NCBI RefSeq assembly: GCF_018324685.1
Contig: NZ_AP023354.1
Location: forward strand, 62,001-126,000
DNA: 64,000 nucleotides
Direction: 5' to 3'
Origin: Actinocatenispora sera
Lineage (GTDB): Bacteria; Actinomycetota; Actinomycetes; Mycobacteriales; Micromonosporaceae
A program made the position numbers and the translations under genes. The notes below the pieces were generated by a model, which saw only the letters and a list, made by a program, of their open reading frames with translations, did not search any database and was not told the DNA's origin. Below, piece by piece: positions 18,025 through 26,138 of the stretch; positions within the stretch are counted from its first letter, which is position 1; every line of letters begins with the position of its first letter.

Positions 18025-19302
18025 TTGAGCAACGACTACGGCAAGCTGCTGTCGATCCCGTACACCAAGGGGTTCGTTGTCACCGGCCTCGTCGGCCGGC
18101 TGCCGATGTCGATGCTGGGCATCAGCGGCATCCTGCTCGTCACCTCGACCGTCGGCTCGTACACCCTGGCCGGCATGCTCAGCGGTTCGCTGCTGCTCGC
18201 GCAGTCGCTGACCGCGGCGCAGCGCGGTCGGCTGGTCGACCGGTGGGGGCAGCGGCGGGTACTGCTGCCGATCGTGCTCGCGCACACTGGTGCGCTGACC
18301 GCCATCCTGCTGTGCTGCCTGTTGCACGGGCCCGAGCTGTTGCTGCTGGCTTTCGGGTTCGTTGCCGGCACCACCTTCCCGTCGATCGGCGCGCTGGTGC
18401 GGTCGCGCTGGACCGACATCCTCAGCGGCCCGCAGGCGCCGCCCGGCGCACCCGCGCTGAGCGTGGCGCTGTCGCTGGAGTCCGCGATCGACGAGCTCGT
18501 CTACATCCTCGGCCCGCTGCTCGCCACGCTGCTGGCCACCTCGATCACCGGCGCCGCCGGCTTCGTCGGGGCGATGGCCTGCACGCTGGTCGGCGGCGTC
18601 CTGTTCGCCACCCGCAAGGGTGGCGGCGATCCGCACCCGCGGCCGGCGGCCGACTCCGGTTCGGTCCTGCGCATCGGCGGCATCCGGGTCGTCGCCGCGG
18701 TGTGCGTGGCGCTCGGCACCATCCTCGGTGCGGTCGAGGCCACGATCGTCGCCTACACCAAGGAACACGGCCACACCGGCCTGTCCGGACCGATCGTCGC
18801 CGCGTTCTCGGTCGGCAGCCTGATCGCCGGCCTGGGGTACGGCTCGCGTACCTGGCGGGGCAACGCGGCGAACCGCTTCGTGCTGGCGATCGCCTGCGTG
18901 CTGGTCGGCATGGTCCCGGTGATGCTCGCACCGAACATGGGCCTGCTGACCGCGGGCGTCGTCGTGGCCGGCATCGCGTTGGCGCCGGCGCTGATCGGCG
19001 CGCACGAGCTGATCCAGGAACTGGTACCGGCGGAGAAGATCACCGAGGGGTACTCCTGGGTGCAGACCACCGTCGGCCTCGGCCTCGGCATCGGCGTCAG
19101 CGCCGCCGGTACGGTCACCGACCGGTACGGCGCCCACACCTCGTTCCTGATCGCGGGCGCCGCCGCCGTGCTGGCCGTACTGATGTCGCTACCGTTTCGC
19201 CGGGTGCTGGCCCGCGCCGCGACGCCCGTGCAGTACCGGGGAACGCACCGGCGGGCCGCCTGGGTGCCGCGGCACGCGATCCGCGGCGGTCAGGTGAGGT
19301 AG
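18025..19302 (+). CDS. MFS transporter, probable product exporter
   Basis: A 425-residue major facilitator with about 12 hydrophobic segments. The cytoplasmic loop GRLVDRWGQRR between helices 2 and 3 is the MFS family motif. The start is taken as the TTG at 18025 with GGGAG six bases upstream, because the first in-frame ATG (MSMLGISG) would remove part of helix 1. It is transcribed divergently from the halogenase operon, which fits an efflux or self-protection role for the cluster product. Its stop overlaps the convergent multicopper oxidase gene by 13 bp. Confidence 0.85.
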   Translation: MSNDYGKLLSIPYTKGFVVTGLVGRLPMSMLGISGILLVTSTVGSYTLAGMLSGSLLLAQSLTAAQRGRLVDRWGQRRVLLPIVLAHTGALTAILLCCLLHGPELLLLAFGFVAGTTFPSIGALVRSRWTDILSGPQAPPGAPALSVALSLESAIDELVYILGPLLATLLATSITGAAGFVGAMACTLVGGVLFATRKGGGDPHPRPAADSGSVLRIGGIRVVAAVCVALGTILGAVEATIVAYTKEHGHTGLSGPIVAAFSVGSLIAGLGYGSRTWRGNAANRFVLAIACVLVGMVPVMLAPNMGLLTAGVVVAGIALAPALIGAHELIQELVPAEKITEGYSWVQTTVGLGLGIGVSAAGTVTDRYGAHTSFLIAGAAAVLAVLMSLPFRRVLARAATPVQYRGTHRRAAWVPRHAIRGGQVR

Positions 19303-20828
19303 TCGAGCTCGGTCATCATCCCGAGCTCCATGTGGTACGCGTTGTGGCAGTGCAGCATCCACCGGCCGGGATTGTCGGCCTGCAGCCGGATCGACGTCGT
19401 CTTGCCCGGCAGCACGACCACGGTGTCCTTGCGCAGCCCGGTGTCGGCCAGCGCGAACGTGTGGCCGTGCAGGTGGATCGGGTGGGCCATCGCGCTCGCG
19501 TTGACCAGGTCGATGCGCACCCGCTCGCCCTGCCGTACGGTCACCGGTTTGCCGTGCGGTCCCGCCTGGTCGTTGATCAGCCAGGTCAGCCGGCGGGACG
19601 TGCCCTGGCTCAACAGCAACCGGATTGTGCGGTCCACCGGTCGTGTCGGCAGCGTGCTGCCGGCCGCGGGATGCAGGTCGGCGTAGCGCAGCAGCCGGCG
19701 CGTCAGCTCGGCCGGCCGCTCGCCCGGCGGCGGTGTCGCACCGGAACCGGTCCGGACCACCACCCGCGCGGCGCCCGTGCCGCCCTCGGCCGCGGCCACC
19801 AGGCCGAACGCGCCGTCGCCGACGGTGACCACCACGTCGTAGCGCTCCGCCATGCCGATCAACAACGTGTCCACTGTGGTCGGTCGTACCGGCCAGCCGT
19901 CGGCGTGCGTCACGGTCATCCGGTGTCCGGCGAACGCGACCCGGTACGGGGTCGCCGCCGAGGCGTTGATCAGCCGCAGTCGCAACCGCTGCCCCGGCTT
20001 CGCCCGGATCACGTACGGGTCCTCCGGCGGCCGGGCGTTCGCCAGGTGCAGCGGGTAGGTCAGCTCGGACAGCATCGGCCCCCACGGCGACGACGGCGCC
20101 ATGACCGGCCGCACCGGGCCGCCGGTGCGGCCGGAGCGCAGCTCGGTGAGGATCGCGTCCGGGGTGGGGCCGACGCCGTCGGTCCAGTCGTCCAGAACGA
20201 CCGTCTCGTCGTGGTCGTGGTCGCCGGGCTCGTGCGGGTCGGTGACGATCAGCGGTGCGTACAGCCCGCGGTCGCGTTGCACCCCGACGTGCGAGTGCAG
20301 CCAGTAGGTGCCCGGATCGGGCACCACGAACCGGTAGTCGAACGTGCCGCCCGCCGGCACCGCGGGCATCGTGAGCCCAGGCACGCCGTCCATGTCGTTG
20401 CGGATGCGCAACCCGTGCCAGTGCACGGTGGTGGCCACATCGAGCCGGTTCACCAGCCGGGCGCGCAACCGGTCGCCGGCCCCGATCCGTACCGCGGCGG
20501 ACATCGGACCATCGCCGTAGAGCCAGGTGCGGGCCTGCCGCCCGGCGAGATCGAGGGTGCCCGGCTGCGCGGTCAGGGTGATCGCACTGGTCCGCCCGGA
20601 CCAGTGCCGGTGCCGCTCGGTGCGCTCCACCACGGCGTCGTGCGGGCCGACCGTACCGGCGGGTTCCGGCGCGTCCGCCGCGAACTGCTGCCGGCCGGTC
20701 AGGCACCACCAGGTGCCGGTCAACGCGGCACCCACCGCACCGAGGCCGCCCACCAGCACGGCCCGCCGGACCGGACCAGTCGGCCGGTCCGCGTCGCCGG
20801 CCGGCTCGGGCGCCTCGGGCCCGGACAC
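19290..20828 (-). CDS. Multicopper oxidase
   Basis: A 512-residue three-domain multicopper oxidase. All copper-ligand motifs are visible: HWHG in VHWHGLRI, HSH in YWLHSHVG, HPIHLHG, and HCHNAYHMELGMM near the C-terminus. An N-terminal Arg-Arg followed by a hydrophobic stretch (PVRRAVLVGGLGAVGAAL) suggests export, possibly by Tat. The GTG start shares one base with the upstream cupredoxin stop (TAGTG), so the genes are coupled. Laccase-like oxidation or copper detoxification outside the membrane is likely. The frame continues upstream to 20996, but inside the cupredoxin gene. Confidence 0.92.
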   Translation of the reverse strand: MSGPEAPEPAGDADRPTGPVRRAVLVGGLGAVGAALTGTWWCLTGRQQFAADAPEPAGTVGPHDAVVERTERHRHWSGRTSAITLTAQPGTLDLAGRQARTWLYGDGPMSAAVRIGAGDRLRARLVNRLDVATTVHWHGLRIRNDMDGVPGLTMPAVPAGGTFDYRFVVPDPGTYWLHSHVGVQRDRGLYAPLIVTDPHEPGDHDHDETVVLDDWTDGVGPTPDAILTELRSGRTGGPVRPVMAPSSPWGPMLSELTYPLHLANARPPEDPYVIRAKPGQRLRLRLINASAATPYRVAFAGHRMTVTHADGWPVRPTTVDTLLIGMAERYDVVVTVGDGAFGLVAAAEGGTGAARVVVRTGSGATPPPGERPAELTRRLLRYADLHPAAGSTLPTRPVDRTIRLLLSQGTSRRLTWLINDQAGPHGKPVTVRQGERVRIDLVNASAMAHPIHLHGHTFALADTGLRKDTVVVLPGKTTSIRLQADNPGRWMLHCHNAYHMELGMMTELDYLT

Positions 20829-21364
20829 TAGCTGTGCCCGCCCCGCACGAGGAACGTGCCGTACATCCCGTGCTGGGCGTGCCAGGAGCACTCCATCCGG
20901 AAGCTGCCGGTGCGCGGGACCGAGAACGTCACCGACTGCGTCTCGCCGCCGGCCACGATGGCGATCTCGGCCCCGTCGATGCCCTTGACCTGCCACTGGT
21001 GCGGCATCGATCCGGTGTTGTGCAGCCGCACCGTGACCCGGCCCGGATGCACCTCGACCTTCGACGGCTGGAACCGCATCTGCTGGGTCGCGTTCAGCTG
21101 GACGAGCTGGGCCTGTCCACCGGCGCCGCCGCCGTCCGCGCGGGCCGACGAGTGGGTCGCCGACGGCGTCGGGTCCGCGCTGGTGGACGCACCGTGGTGT
21201 CCGGCCGAACCCTGCGGGGCCGTCGAGCCGGGCGTCCTGGCGTTGCAGCCGGCGACGCCGCCCAGCAGGGCGAGGCCGGCGACCGCGACCGCGGCCGCCC
21301 GGCGAAGGCCCGGCGCCGGGGTGGTGAGTCGAGCACCGATCGGTCGGTATGCGTTGCGCGCCAT
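20828..21364 (-). CDS. Cupredoxin-domain lipoprotein
   Basis: A 178-residue secreted lipoprotein with lipobox LLGGVAGC, a Ser/Thr/Ala-rich linker, and a plastocyanin-like domain (about 85-178). Type-1 copper ligands are visible as His in SMPHQW and the Cys, His and Met of ECSWHAQHGM. The ATG at 21364 has GGAGAG upstream. It lies between the TetR and multicopper-oxidase genes and is coupled to the latter by TAGTG, so it probably passes electrons or copper to that oxidase at the cell surface. Confidence 0.88.
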   Translation of the reverse strand: MARNAYRPIGARLTTPAPGLRRAAAVAVAGLALLGGVAGCNARTPGSTAPQGSAGHHGASTSADPTPSATHSSARADGGGAGGQAQLVQLNATQQMRFQPSKVEVHPGRVTVRLHNTGSMPHQWQVKGIDGAEIAIVAGGETQSVTFSVPRTGSFRMECSWHAQHGMYGTFLVRGGHS

Positions 21365-21414
21365 GCCAAAGCTCTCCGTTTCGTCGCCGGGTGTGGTTCC
21401 GGGGCGCCGGCCGG

Positions 21415-22029
21415 TCAGGCCGGGTCCGGCTCGGGGGACACCGCCCTCAGCTGGTCGAGATGGCCGTGCGCGAGCTCGCGCGCCTGCTCGGCCCCGATCC
21501 GCGTCGGCGCGGAGACCAGGTGCACCACGAGCCCGTCGATCAACGCCTGCAGCCGGCCGCCCTCCCGCACCAGGTCCAGGTCGGCGGGCAGCTCGCCGGC
21601 CTCGACCGCCGCCCGCAGCAGGCCGACGAACACCTCGTTGAGCCGGCTCCACACCTCGGCGGCCATGGGCGCCAGCTTGGCGTCGGTCGTCGCCCGGGAT
21701 ACGAACGCCAACCAGACCAGCGCCTCCTCGCGGCGCTGCACGTCCAGCGGGAGCAGCTCGTCGATCACCGCGTGCGCCCGGCCGAGCAGGGTCGGTTGAA
21801 CGCACGAGGCGTCGAGCCGCTGCTCGATGCGGTCGTCGACCCGGCGCAGCGCGAACTCGAGCAGCTCGTCCTTGGTCGTGAAGTAGTAGCGCATCGACCC
21901 GATCGACCAACCGGCCTCGTCGGCGACGACGCGAAGCGAGACGCCGGCCAGCCCGTCTCGCGCGATGACCCGGCACACCGCGTCGGCCAGCTCTCGCCGA
22001 CGCTCCTCGTGATCGACTTCCTTGGGCAC
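21415..22029 (-). CDS. TetR family transcriptional regulator
   Basis: A 204-residue TetR repressor. The N-terminal helix-turn-helix is centred on GVSLRVVADEAGWSIGSMRYY, and the C-terminal ligand domain is of the BetI-like type. It is the first gene of the TetR, cupredoxin and multicopper-oxidase operon and is divergent from a lipoprotein-repeat gene. The GTG at 22029 lies six bases after a TAGATT -10 box, so the mRNA is probably leaderless. An inverted repeat overlaps the promoter, consistent with autoregulation. Confidence 0.88.
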   Translation of the reverse strand: MPKEVDHEERRRELADAVCRVIARDGLAGVSLRVVADEAGWSIGSMRYYFTTKDELLEFALRRVDDRIEQRLDASCVQPTLLGRAHAVIDELLPLDVQRREEALVWLAFVSRATTDAKLAPMAAEVWSRLNEVFVGLLRAAVEAGELPADLDLVREGGRLQALIDGLVVHLVSAPTRIGAEQARELAHGHLDQLRAVSPEPDPA

Positions 22030-22035
22030 CCGGCC

Positions 22036-22064
22036 AATCTAGCACGCTCGTATTAATACGTCTA
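22036..22064 (-). promoter_or_regulatory. Predicted leaderless promoter of the TetR gene
   Basis: On the minus strand: -35 TAGACG (22064-22059), a 17-bp spacer, -10 TAGATT (22041-22036), then six bases to the GTG at 22029. The spacing puts transcription start at or next to the start codon. Confidence 0.45.
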
Positions 22065-22072
22065 TGTTAATA
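22051..22072. promoter_or_regulatory. TetR-type operator (imperfect inverted repeat)
   Basis: A 22-bp inverted repeat, TATTAATACG then TC then TATGTTAATA, with seven of the eight outer base pairs matching. It is A/T-rich in a very GC-rich region and lies between the TetR gene and the divergent 22118 gene, overlapping the TetR -35. It is the likely TetR binding site; binding is inferred. Confidence 0.6.
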
Positions 22073-22117
22073 TCGCGGTGCTAATACAAACGTGCGCGAA
22101 GACGGGGAGGCCACGCC

Positions 22118-22636
22118 ATGGCCATACGCCGGTCCCGGGTCCTGCTCACCGTCGCGATCGCGGTCGTCGTCGTGCTCGTCGGCGTCGCCGGTCTCTTCGT
22201 CTGGGCCTACCAGCACTTCGTCGACCGGGAGCGGTTCACCGTCGCCGACGGCGCGGTGACCATCGAGCACCACGTGGTGCCGAAGCTCGGCGACATCCTC
22301 GTCACCGACAAGGGATACCCGCTCTACATGTTCCCGCCGGACCACCAGTCCGAGGTGACCTGCACCGGCAACTGTGCGGAGAACTGGCCACCGATCGTGG
22401 TGCCGGCCAGCGCCCGGCTCAAGGCCGGGTCGGGGGTGCGCGCCGACCTGCTCGGCACCCGGACCGCGCCGAACGGCAAGCACGTCGCGACGTACCACGG
22501 ATGGCCGCTCTACGTGTTCATCGGAGACGACAAACCGTACAAAGCGACCGGCCAGGGCGAGGTCACCGACGGCGGCGCCTGGTACGTGCTGAACCCGGCC
22601 GGCGACGTCGTGACCGCCGGCGGAAAGCACAGCTGA
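22118..22636 (+). CDS. Secreted lipoprotein-repeat protein (PF03640-like)
   Basis: A 172-residue protein with an N-terminal membrane anchor (RVLLTVAIAVVVVLVGVAGL). Two units of the secreted repeat known as Lipoprotein_15/COG4315 follow: KGYPLYMFPPD with CTGNCAENWPP, then HGWPLYVFIGDD. Function of the family is unknown; members are extracytoplasmic. It is divergent from the TetR-copper operon and shares the putative operator, so it may belong to the same regulon. Confidence 0.85.
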   Translation: MAIRRSRVLLTVAIAVVVVLVGVAGLFVWAYQHFVDRERFTVADGAVTIEHHVVPKLGDILVTDKGYPLYMFPPDHQSEVTCTGNCAENWPPIVVPASARLKAGSGVRADLLGTRTAPNGKHVATYHGWPLYVFIGDDKPYKATGQGEVTDGGAWYVLNPAGDVVTAGGKHS

Positions 22637-22656
22637 CCCGCCGGCCGGCAGGCGGG
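22637..22656 (+). terminator. Weak hairpin after the lipoprotein-repeat gene
   Basis: CCCGCC pairs with GGCGGG across an 8-base loop directly after the stop at 22636. It is short, with no T tract. Confidence 0.3.
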
Positions 22657-22732
22657 ACGCGCGCTTCGCCGGGCCCCCGGCCTCATCGGCCCCGCTCGAT
22701 TCCGCCGCGGCGCGCGCCGGTACCGGCGTCGT

Positions 22733-22738
22733 TAGACT
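22733..22738 (+). promoter_or_regulatory. Predicted -10 box of leaderless deoC
   Basis: TAGACT ends seven bases before the deoC ATG at 22746, and no Shine-Dalgarno is present. This fits a leaderless transcript. The -35 is not clear. Confidence 0.4.
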
Positions 22739-22745
22739 CGGCCGC

Positions 22746-23729
22746 ATGACCAGTTCGGCGTCGATGACGACGCTTCCGGCCGGTGCCGGTGCCGCGGAGT
22801 TCGCGGCCGAGGTGACCGCGACCGCGGCGTCGCTGCGTACTTTCCTGCACGGCCTGCCGGGGGTGGACAAGGTCGGTGCCGACCAGCGGGCGGCAACGCT
22901 CGCCACCCGGTCGATCAAGACCACCGCCAAGCAGTGGGCGCTCGACCTCGCCATCCGGATGGTCGACCTGACCACCCTGGAGGGCGCGGACACCCCGGGC
23001 AAGGTCCGGGCGCTGTGCGCGAAGGCGATGCGCCCCGACCCGGCCGACCGCAGTTGCCCGCCGGCCGCCGCGGTCTGCGTCTACCCGGCGCTGGTGCCCA
23101 CCGCGGTCGAGACCGTCCGTGGCTCCTCGGTCCGGGTCGCCAGCGTCGCGACCGCCTTCCCGTCCGGGCAGGTGCCGCTGCCGGTGAAGCTCGAGGACGT
23201 GCGGGCCGCGGTGGCGGCCGGCGCCGACGAGGTCGACATGGTGATCGACCGCGGCGCGTTCCTCTCCGGCCGGTACGACGAGGTCTTCCGCCAGATCGTC
23301 GCGGTCAAGGAGGCGTGCGGCGCGGCCCACCTCAAGGTCATCCTCGAAACCGGCGAGCTGGGCAGCTACGACAACGTGCGGCGCGCATCGTGGCTCGCGA
23401 TGCTGGCCGGCGGCGACTTCATCAAGACCTCCACCGGCAAGGTGTCGCCGGCGGCGACGCTGCCGGTCACGCTGATCATGCTGGAGGCCGTGCGCGACTT
23501 CCGCGAGCTGACCGGCCGGCAGATCGGCGTCAAGCCGGCCGGCGGGATCCGCTCGGCCAAGGACGCGATCCGCTACCTGGTCCTGGTCAACGAGACCGCC
23601 GGGGACGACTGGCTCGACCCGGCCTGGTTCCGGTTCGGCGCCTCGTCGCTGCTCAACGACCTGCTGATGCAGCGCAGCAAGCTCGCCACCGGCCGGTACG
23701 CCGGCCCCGACTACTTCACCCTGGACTGA
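22746..23729 (+). CDS. deoC: Deoxyribose-phosphate aldolase
   Basis: A 327-residue class I aldolase that splits 2-deoxyribose-5-phosphate into glyceraldehyde-3-phosphate and acetaldehyde. Visible family motifs are CVYPALVPTAVE, VATAFPSGQ, DEVDMVIDRGAF, the segment HLKVILETGELG, and the Schiff-base Lys in DFIKTSTGK. GVKPAGGIR carries the second conserved Lys. It is followed 5 bp later by an aldehyde dehydrogenase gene. This deoC-aldehyde dehydrogenase pair is common in actinobacteria and suits disposal of the acetaldehyde. Confidence 0.95.
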   Translation: MTSSASMTTLPAGAGAAEFAAEVTATAASLRTFLHGLPGVDKVGADQRAATLATRSIKTTAKQWALDLAIRMVDLTTLEGADTPGKVRALCAKAMRPDPADRSCPPAAAVCVYPALVPTAVETVRGSSVRVASVATAFPSGQVPLPVKLEDVRAAVAAGADEVDMVIDRGAFLSGRYDEVFRQIVAVKEACGAAHLKVILETGELGSYDNVRRASWLAMLAGGDFIKTSTGKVSPAATLPVTLIMLEAVRDFRELTGRQIGVKPAGGIRSAKDAIRYLVLVNETAGDDWLDPAWFRFGASSLLNDLLMQRSKLATGRYAGPDYFTLD

Positions 23730-23734
23730 TCGCG

Positions 23735-25168
23735 ATGGCCTTCGAATACGCACCGGCACCCGAATCCCGGTCCATTGTGGACATTCGCCCGGCGTACGGG
23801 CTGTTCGTGAACGGCGAGTTCGTCGCACCGGCCGACGGTGAGTCGATGAAGACGGTCGACCCGGCCACCGAGGAGGTGCTCGCCGAGGTGGGCGTCGCCG
23901 GCCCCGCCGACGTGGATCGCGCCGTGGCCGCCGCCCGCACCGCGTACCAGCGGGTCTGGGGGCCGATGCCCGGCGCCGAGCGGGCCAAGTACCTCTACCG
24001 GATCGCCCGGATCATCCAGGAGCGGGCCCGCGAGCTGGCGGTGCTGGAGTCGATCGACAACGGCAAGCCGATCCGCGAGTCCCGCGACGTCGACATCCCG
24101 CTGGTCGCCGCGCACTTCTTCTACTACGCCGGCTGGGCGGACAAGCTCGGCTACGCCGGGTTCGGCGCGAACCCGCAGCCGCTCGGGGTGGCCGGCCAGG
24201 TCATCCCGTGGAACTTCCCGCTGCTGATGCTGGCGTGGAAGATCGCCCCGGCGCTCGCCGCCGGCAACACGGTCGTGCTCAAGCCGGCCGAGACCACGCC
24301 GCTGACCGCGCTGCTGTTCGCCGAGATCTGCCAGCAGGCCGACCTGCCGGCCGGCGTGGTCAACATCCTGACCGGCGCCGGTGACACCGGCCGCGCGCTG
24401 GTCGAGCACGGCGACGTGGACAAGGTCGCGTTCACCGGATCCACCGAGGTGGGGCGGCAGATCGCCCGCTCGGTGGCCGGCACCCGCAAGCGGGTCACCC
24501 TGGAGCTCGGCGGCAAGGCGGCGAACATCGTGTTCGCCGACGCGGCGCTCGATCAGGCGGTCGAGGGCATCGTCAACGGCATCTTCTTCAACCAGGGCCA
24601 CGTCTGCTGCGCCGGCTCGCGGCTGCTGGTCGAGGAGTCGGTGTCGGAGGAGTTGCTGGCCCGGCTGAAGCGGCGGATGACCACGCTGCGGGTCGGCGAC
24701 CCGCTGGACAAGAACACCGACGTCGGCGCGATCAACTCGGCCGAGCAGCTGGCGAAGATCCGCGCCCTGACCGAGATCGGCGAGCAGGAGGGCGGGCAGC
24801 GCTGGAGCGCGCCGTGCCCGCTGCCGGATCGCGGCTTCTGGTTCTCCCCCACCGTGTTCACCGAGGTCACCCAGGCGCACCGGATCGCCCGGGAGGAGAT
24901 CTTCGGGCCGGTGCTGTCGGTACTGACGTTCCGCACCCCGGACGAGGCCGTGGTCAAGGCCAACAACACGCCCTACGGGCTGTCCGCCGGGATCTGGACC
25001 GAGAAGGGCTCCCGCATCCTCTGGCTCGCCGACCGGCTGCGCGCCGGCGTCGTCTGGGCCAACACGTTCAACAAGTTCGACCCGACCAGCCCGTTCGGCG
25101 GGTACCAGGAGTCCGGTTACGGCCGTGAGGGCGGCCGGCACGGCTTGGAGGCCTACCTTGCCCACTGA
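23735..25168 (+). CDS. NAD(P)-dependent aldehyde dehydrogenase
   Basis: A 477-residue full-length ALDH. It shows the substrate/NAD signature IPWNFPLLM, FTGSTEVGR, the general base in LELGGKAANIVF, catalytic Cys in FFNQGHVCCAGSR, and EEIFGPVLSV. It should oxidise an aldehyde, probably acetaldehyde from the adjacent deoC reaction. The ATG at 23735 follows the deoC stop by 5 bp. Its 3' end overlaps the TTG start of the next, catalytically incomplete ALDH-like gene. Confidence 0.95.
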   Translation: MAFEYAPAPESRSIVDIRPAYGLFVNGEFVAPADGESMKTVDPATEEVLAEVGVAGPADVDRAVAAARTAYQRVWGPMPGAERAKYLYRIARIIQERARELAVLESIDNGKPIRESRDVDIPLVAAHFFYYAGWADKLGYAGFGANPQPLGVAGQVIPWNFPLLMLAWKIAPALAAGNTVVLKPAETTPLTALLFAEICQQADLPAGVVNILTGAGDTGRALVEHGDVDKVAFTGSTEVGRQIARSVAGTRKRVTLELGGKAANIVFADAALDQAVEGIVNGIFFNQGHVCCAGSRLLVEESVSEELLARLKRRMTTLRVGDPLDKNTDVGAINSAEQLAKIRALTEIGEQEGGQRWSAPCPLPDRGFWFSPTVFTEVTQAHRIAREEIFGPVLSVLTFRTPDEAVVKANNTPYGLSAGIWTEKGSRILWLADRLRAGVVWANTFNKFDPTSPFGGYQESGYGREGGRHGLEAYLAH

Positions 25169-26045
25169 GCAGAAGACAGCGCCGGCACGGCTGGCGGTGC
25201 GCAAGACGTACAAGCTGTTCGTGGGCGGGAAGTTCCCGCGCAGCGAGTCGGGGAGGTCGTACCCGGTGCAGGGCGCCGACGGCGAGTTCGTGGCGAACGC
25301 GGCGCTCGCCTCCCGCAAGGACGTCCGGGACGCGGTCGTCGCCGCCCGCAAGGCGTTCGGCGGCTGGTCCGGTGCCACCGCGTACAACCGGGGGCAGATC
25401 CTCTACCGCATCGCCGAGATGCTGGAGGGCCGGCGCGACCAGTTCGCCGACGAGGTGCGCACCGCCCGGGGCGGCACCCGGTCCGCCGCCCGCGCCGACG
25501 TGGACGCCGCGATCGACCGCTGGGTGTGGTACGCGGGCTGGTCGGACAAGATCGCCCAGGTGCGCGGCAACGCCAACCCGGTCGCCGGGCCGTACTTCAA
25601 CCTGTCCGCACCGGAGCCGACCGGCGTGGTGGGTGTCGTCGCGCCGGCCGAACCGCTGCTCGGCCTGGTCTCGGTGCTCGCGCCGGCCATCGTCACCGGC
25701 AACACCGTGGTGCTGCTGGCGAGCGAGACCCGGCCGTTACCAGCGATCACCCTGGCCGAGGTGCTGGCCACCTCCGACCTGCCCGGTGGCGTGGTCAACC
25801 TGCTCACCGGCCGGGTCGCCGAGACGGCGCCGTGGCTCGCCGGGCACGCCGACGTCAACGCGCTGGATCTGACCGGCGTCGACGACTCGGAGCTGGCCGT
25901 CGAGCTGGAACGCAGCGCCGCCGACACGCTCAAGCGGGTGCTCCGCCCCCCGCTCGCCGACGTCGACTGGAAGGCCGAGCCGGGAACCGAGCGGCTCACC
26001 ACGTTCCTGGAGACCAAGACGGTCTGGCACCCCAAGGGCGCCTGA
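25158..26045 (+). CDS. Truncated ALDH-like protein, probably non-catalytic
   Basis: A 295-residue ALDH-superfamily protein that keeps the N-terminal and NAD-binding parts (KTYKLFVGGKFPRSESGR, VVGVVAPAEPLLGL). It loses the catalytic half: there is no ELGGK motif and no active-site Cys, and it jumps to a C-terminal ETKTVWHPKGA. The TTG at 25158 overlaps the upstream ALDH stop by 11 bp; a GTG-type start at 25125 is less likely. A reduced partner beside an active ALDH occurs in other actinobacteria, so this looks like a conserved pseudoenzyme or partner subunit rather than fresh decay. Confidence 0.75.
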   Translation: MPTEQKTAPARLAVRKTYKLFVGGKFPRSESGRSYPVQGADGEFVANAALASRKDVRDAVVAARKAFGGWSGATAYNRGQILYRIAEMLEGRRDQFADEVRTARGGTRSAARADVDAAIDRWVWYAGWSDKIAQVRGNANPVAGPYFNLSAPEPTGVVGVVAPAEPLLGLVSVLAPAIVTGNTVVLLASETRPLPAITLAEVLATSDLPGGVVNLLTGRVAETAPWLAGHADVNALDLTGVDDSELAVELERSAADTLKRVLRPPLADVDWKAEPGTERLTTFLETKTVWHPKGA

Positions 26046-26052
26046 CGTGCTC

Positions 26053-26079
26053 CGGGCGACCCTCGGTGAGGGTCGCCCG
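26053..26079 (+). terminator. Hairpin terminator after deoC-ALDH operon
   Basis: A perfect 12-bp stem (CGGGCGACCCTC with its complement) around a 3-base loop begins 7 bp after the stop at 26045. Confidence 0.7.
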
Positions 26080-26138
26080 AGAAACATTCACGTTGATCAG
26101 TGGTCGACGGGTACGCACACACGAGATCTCGTGCCAAT

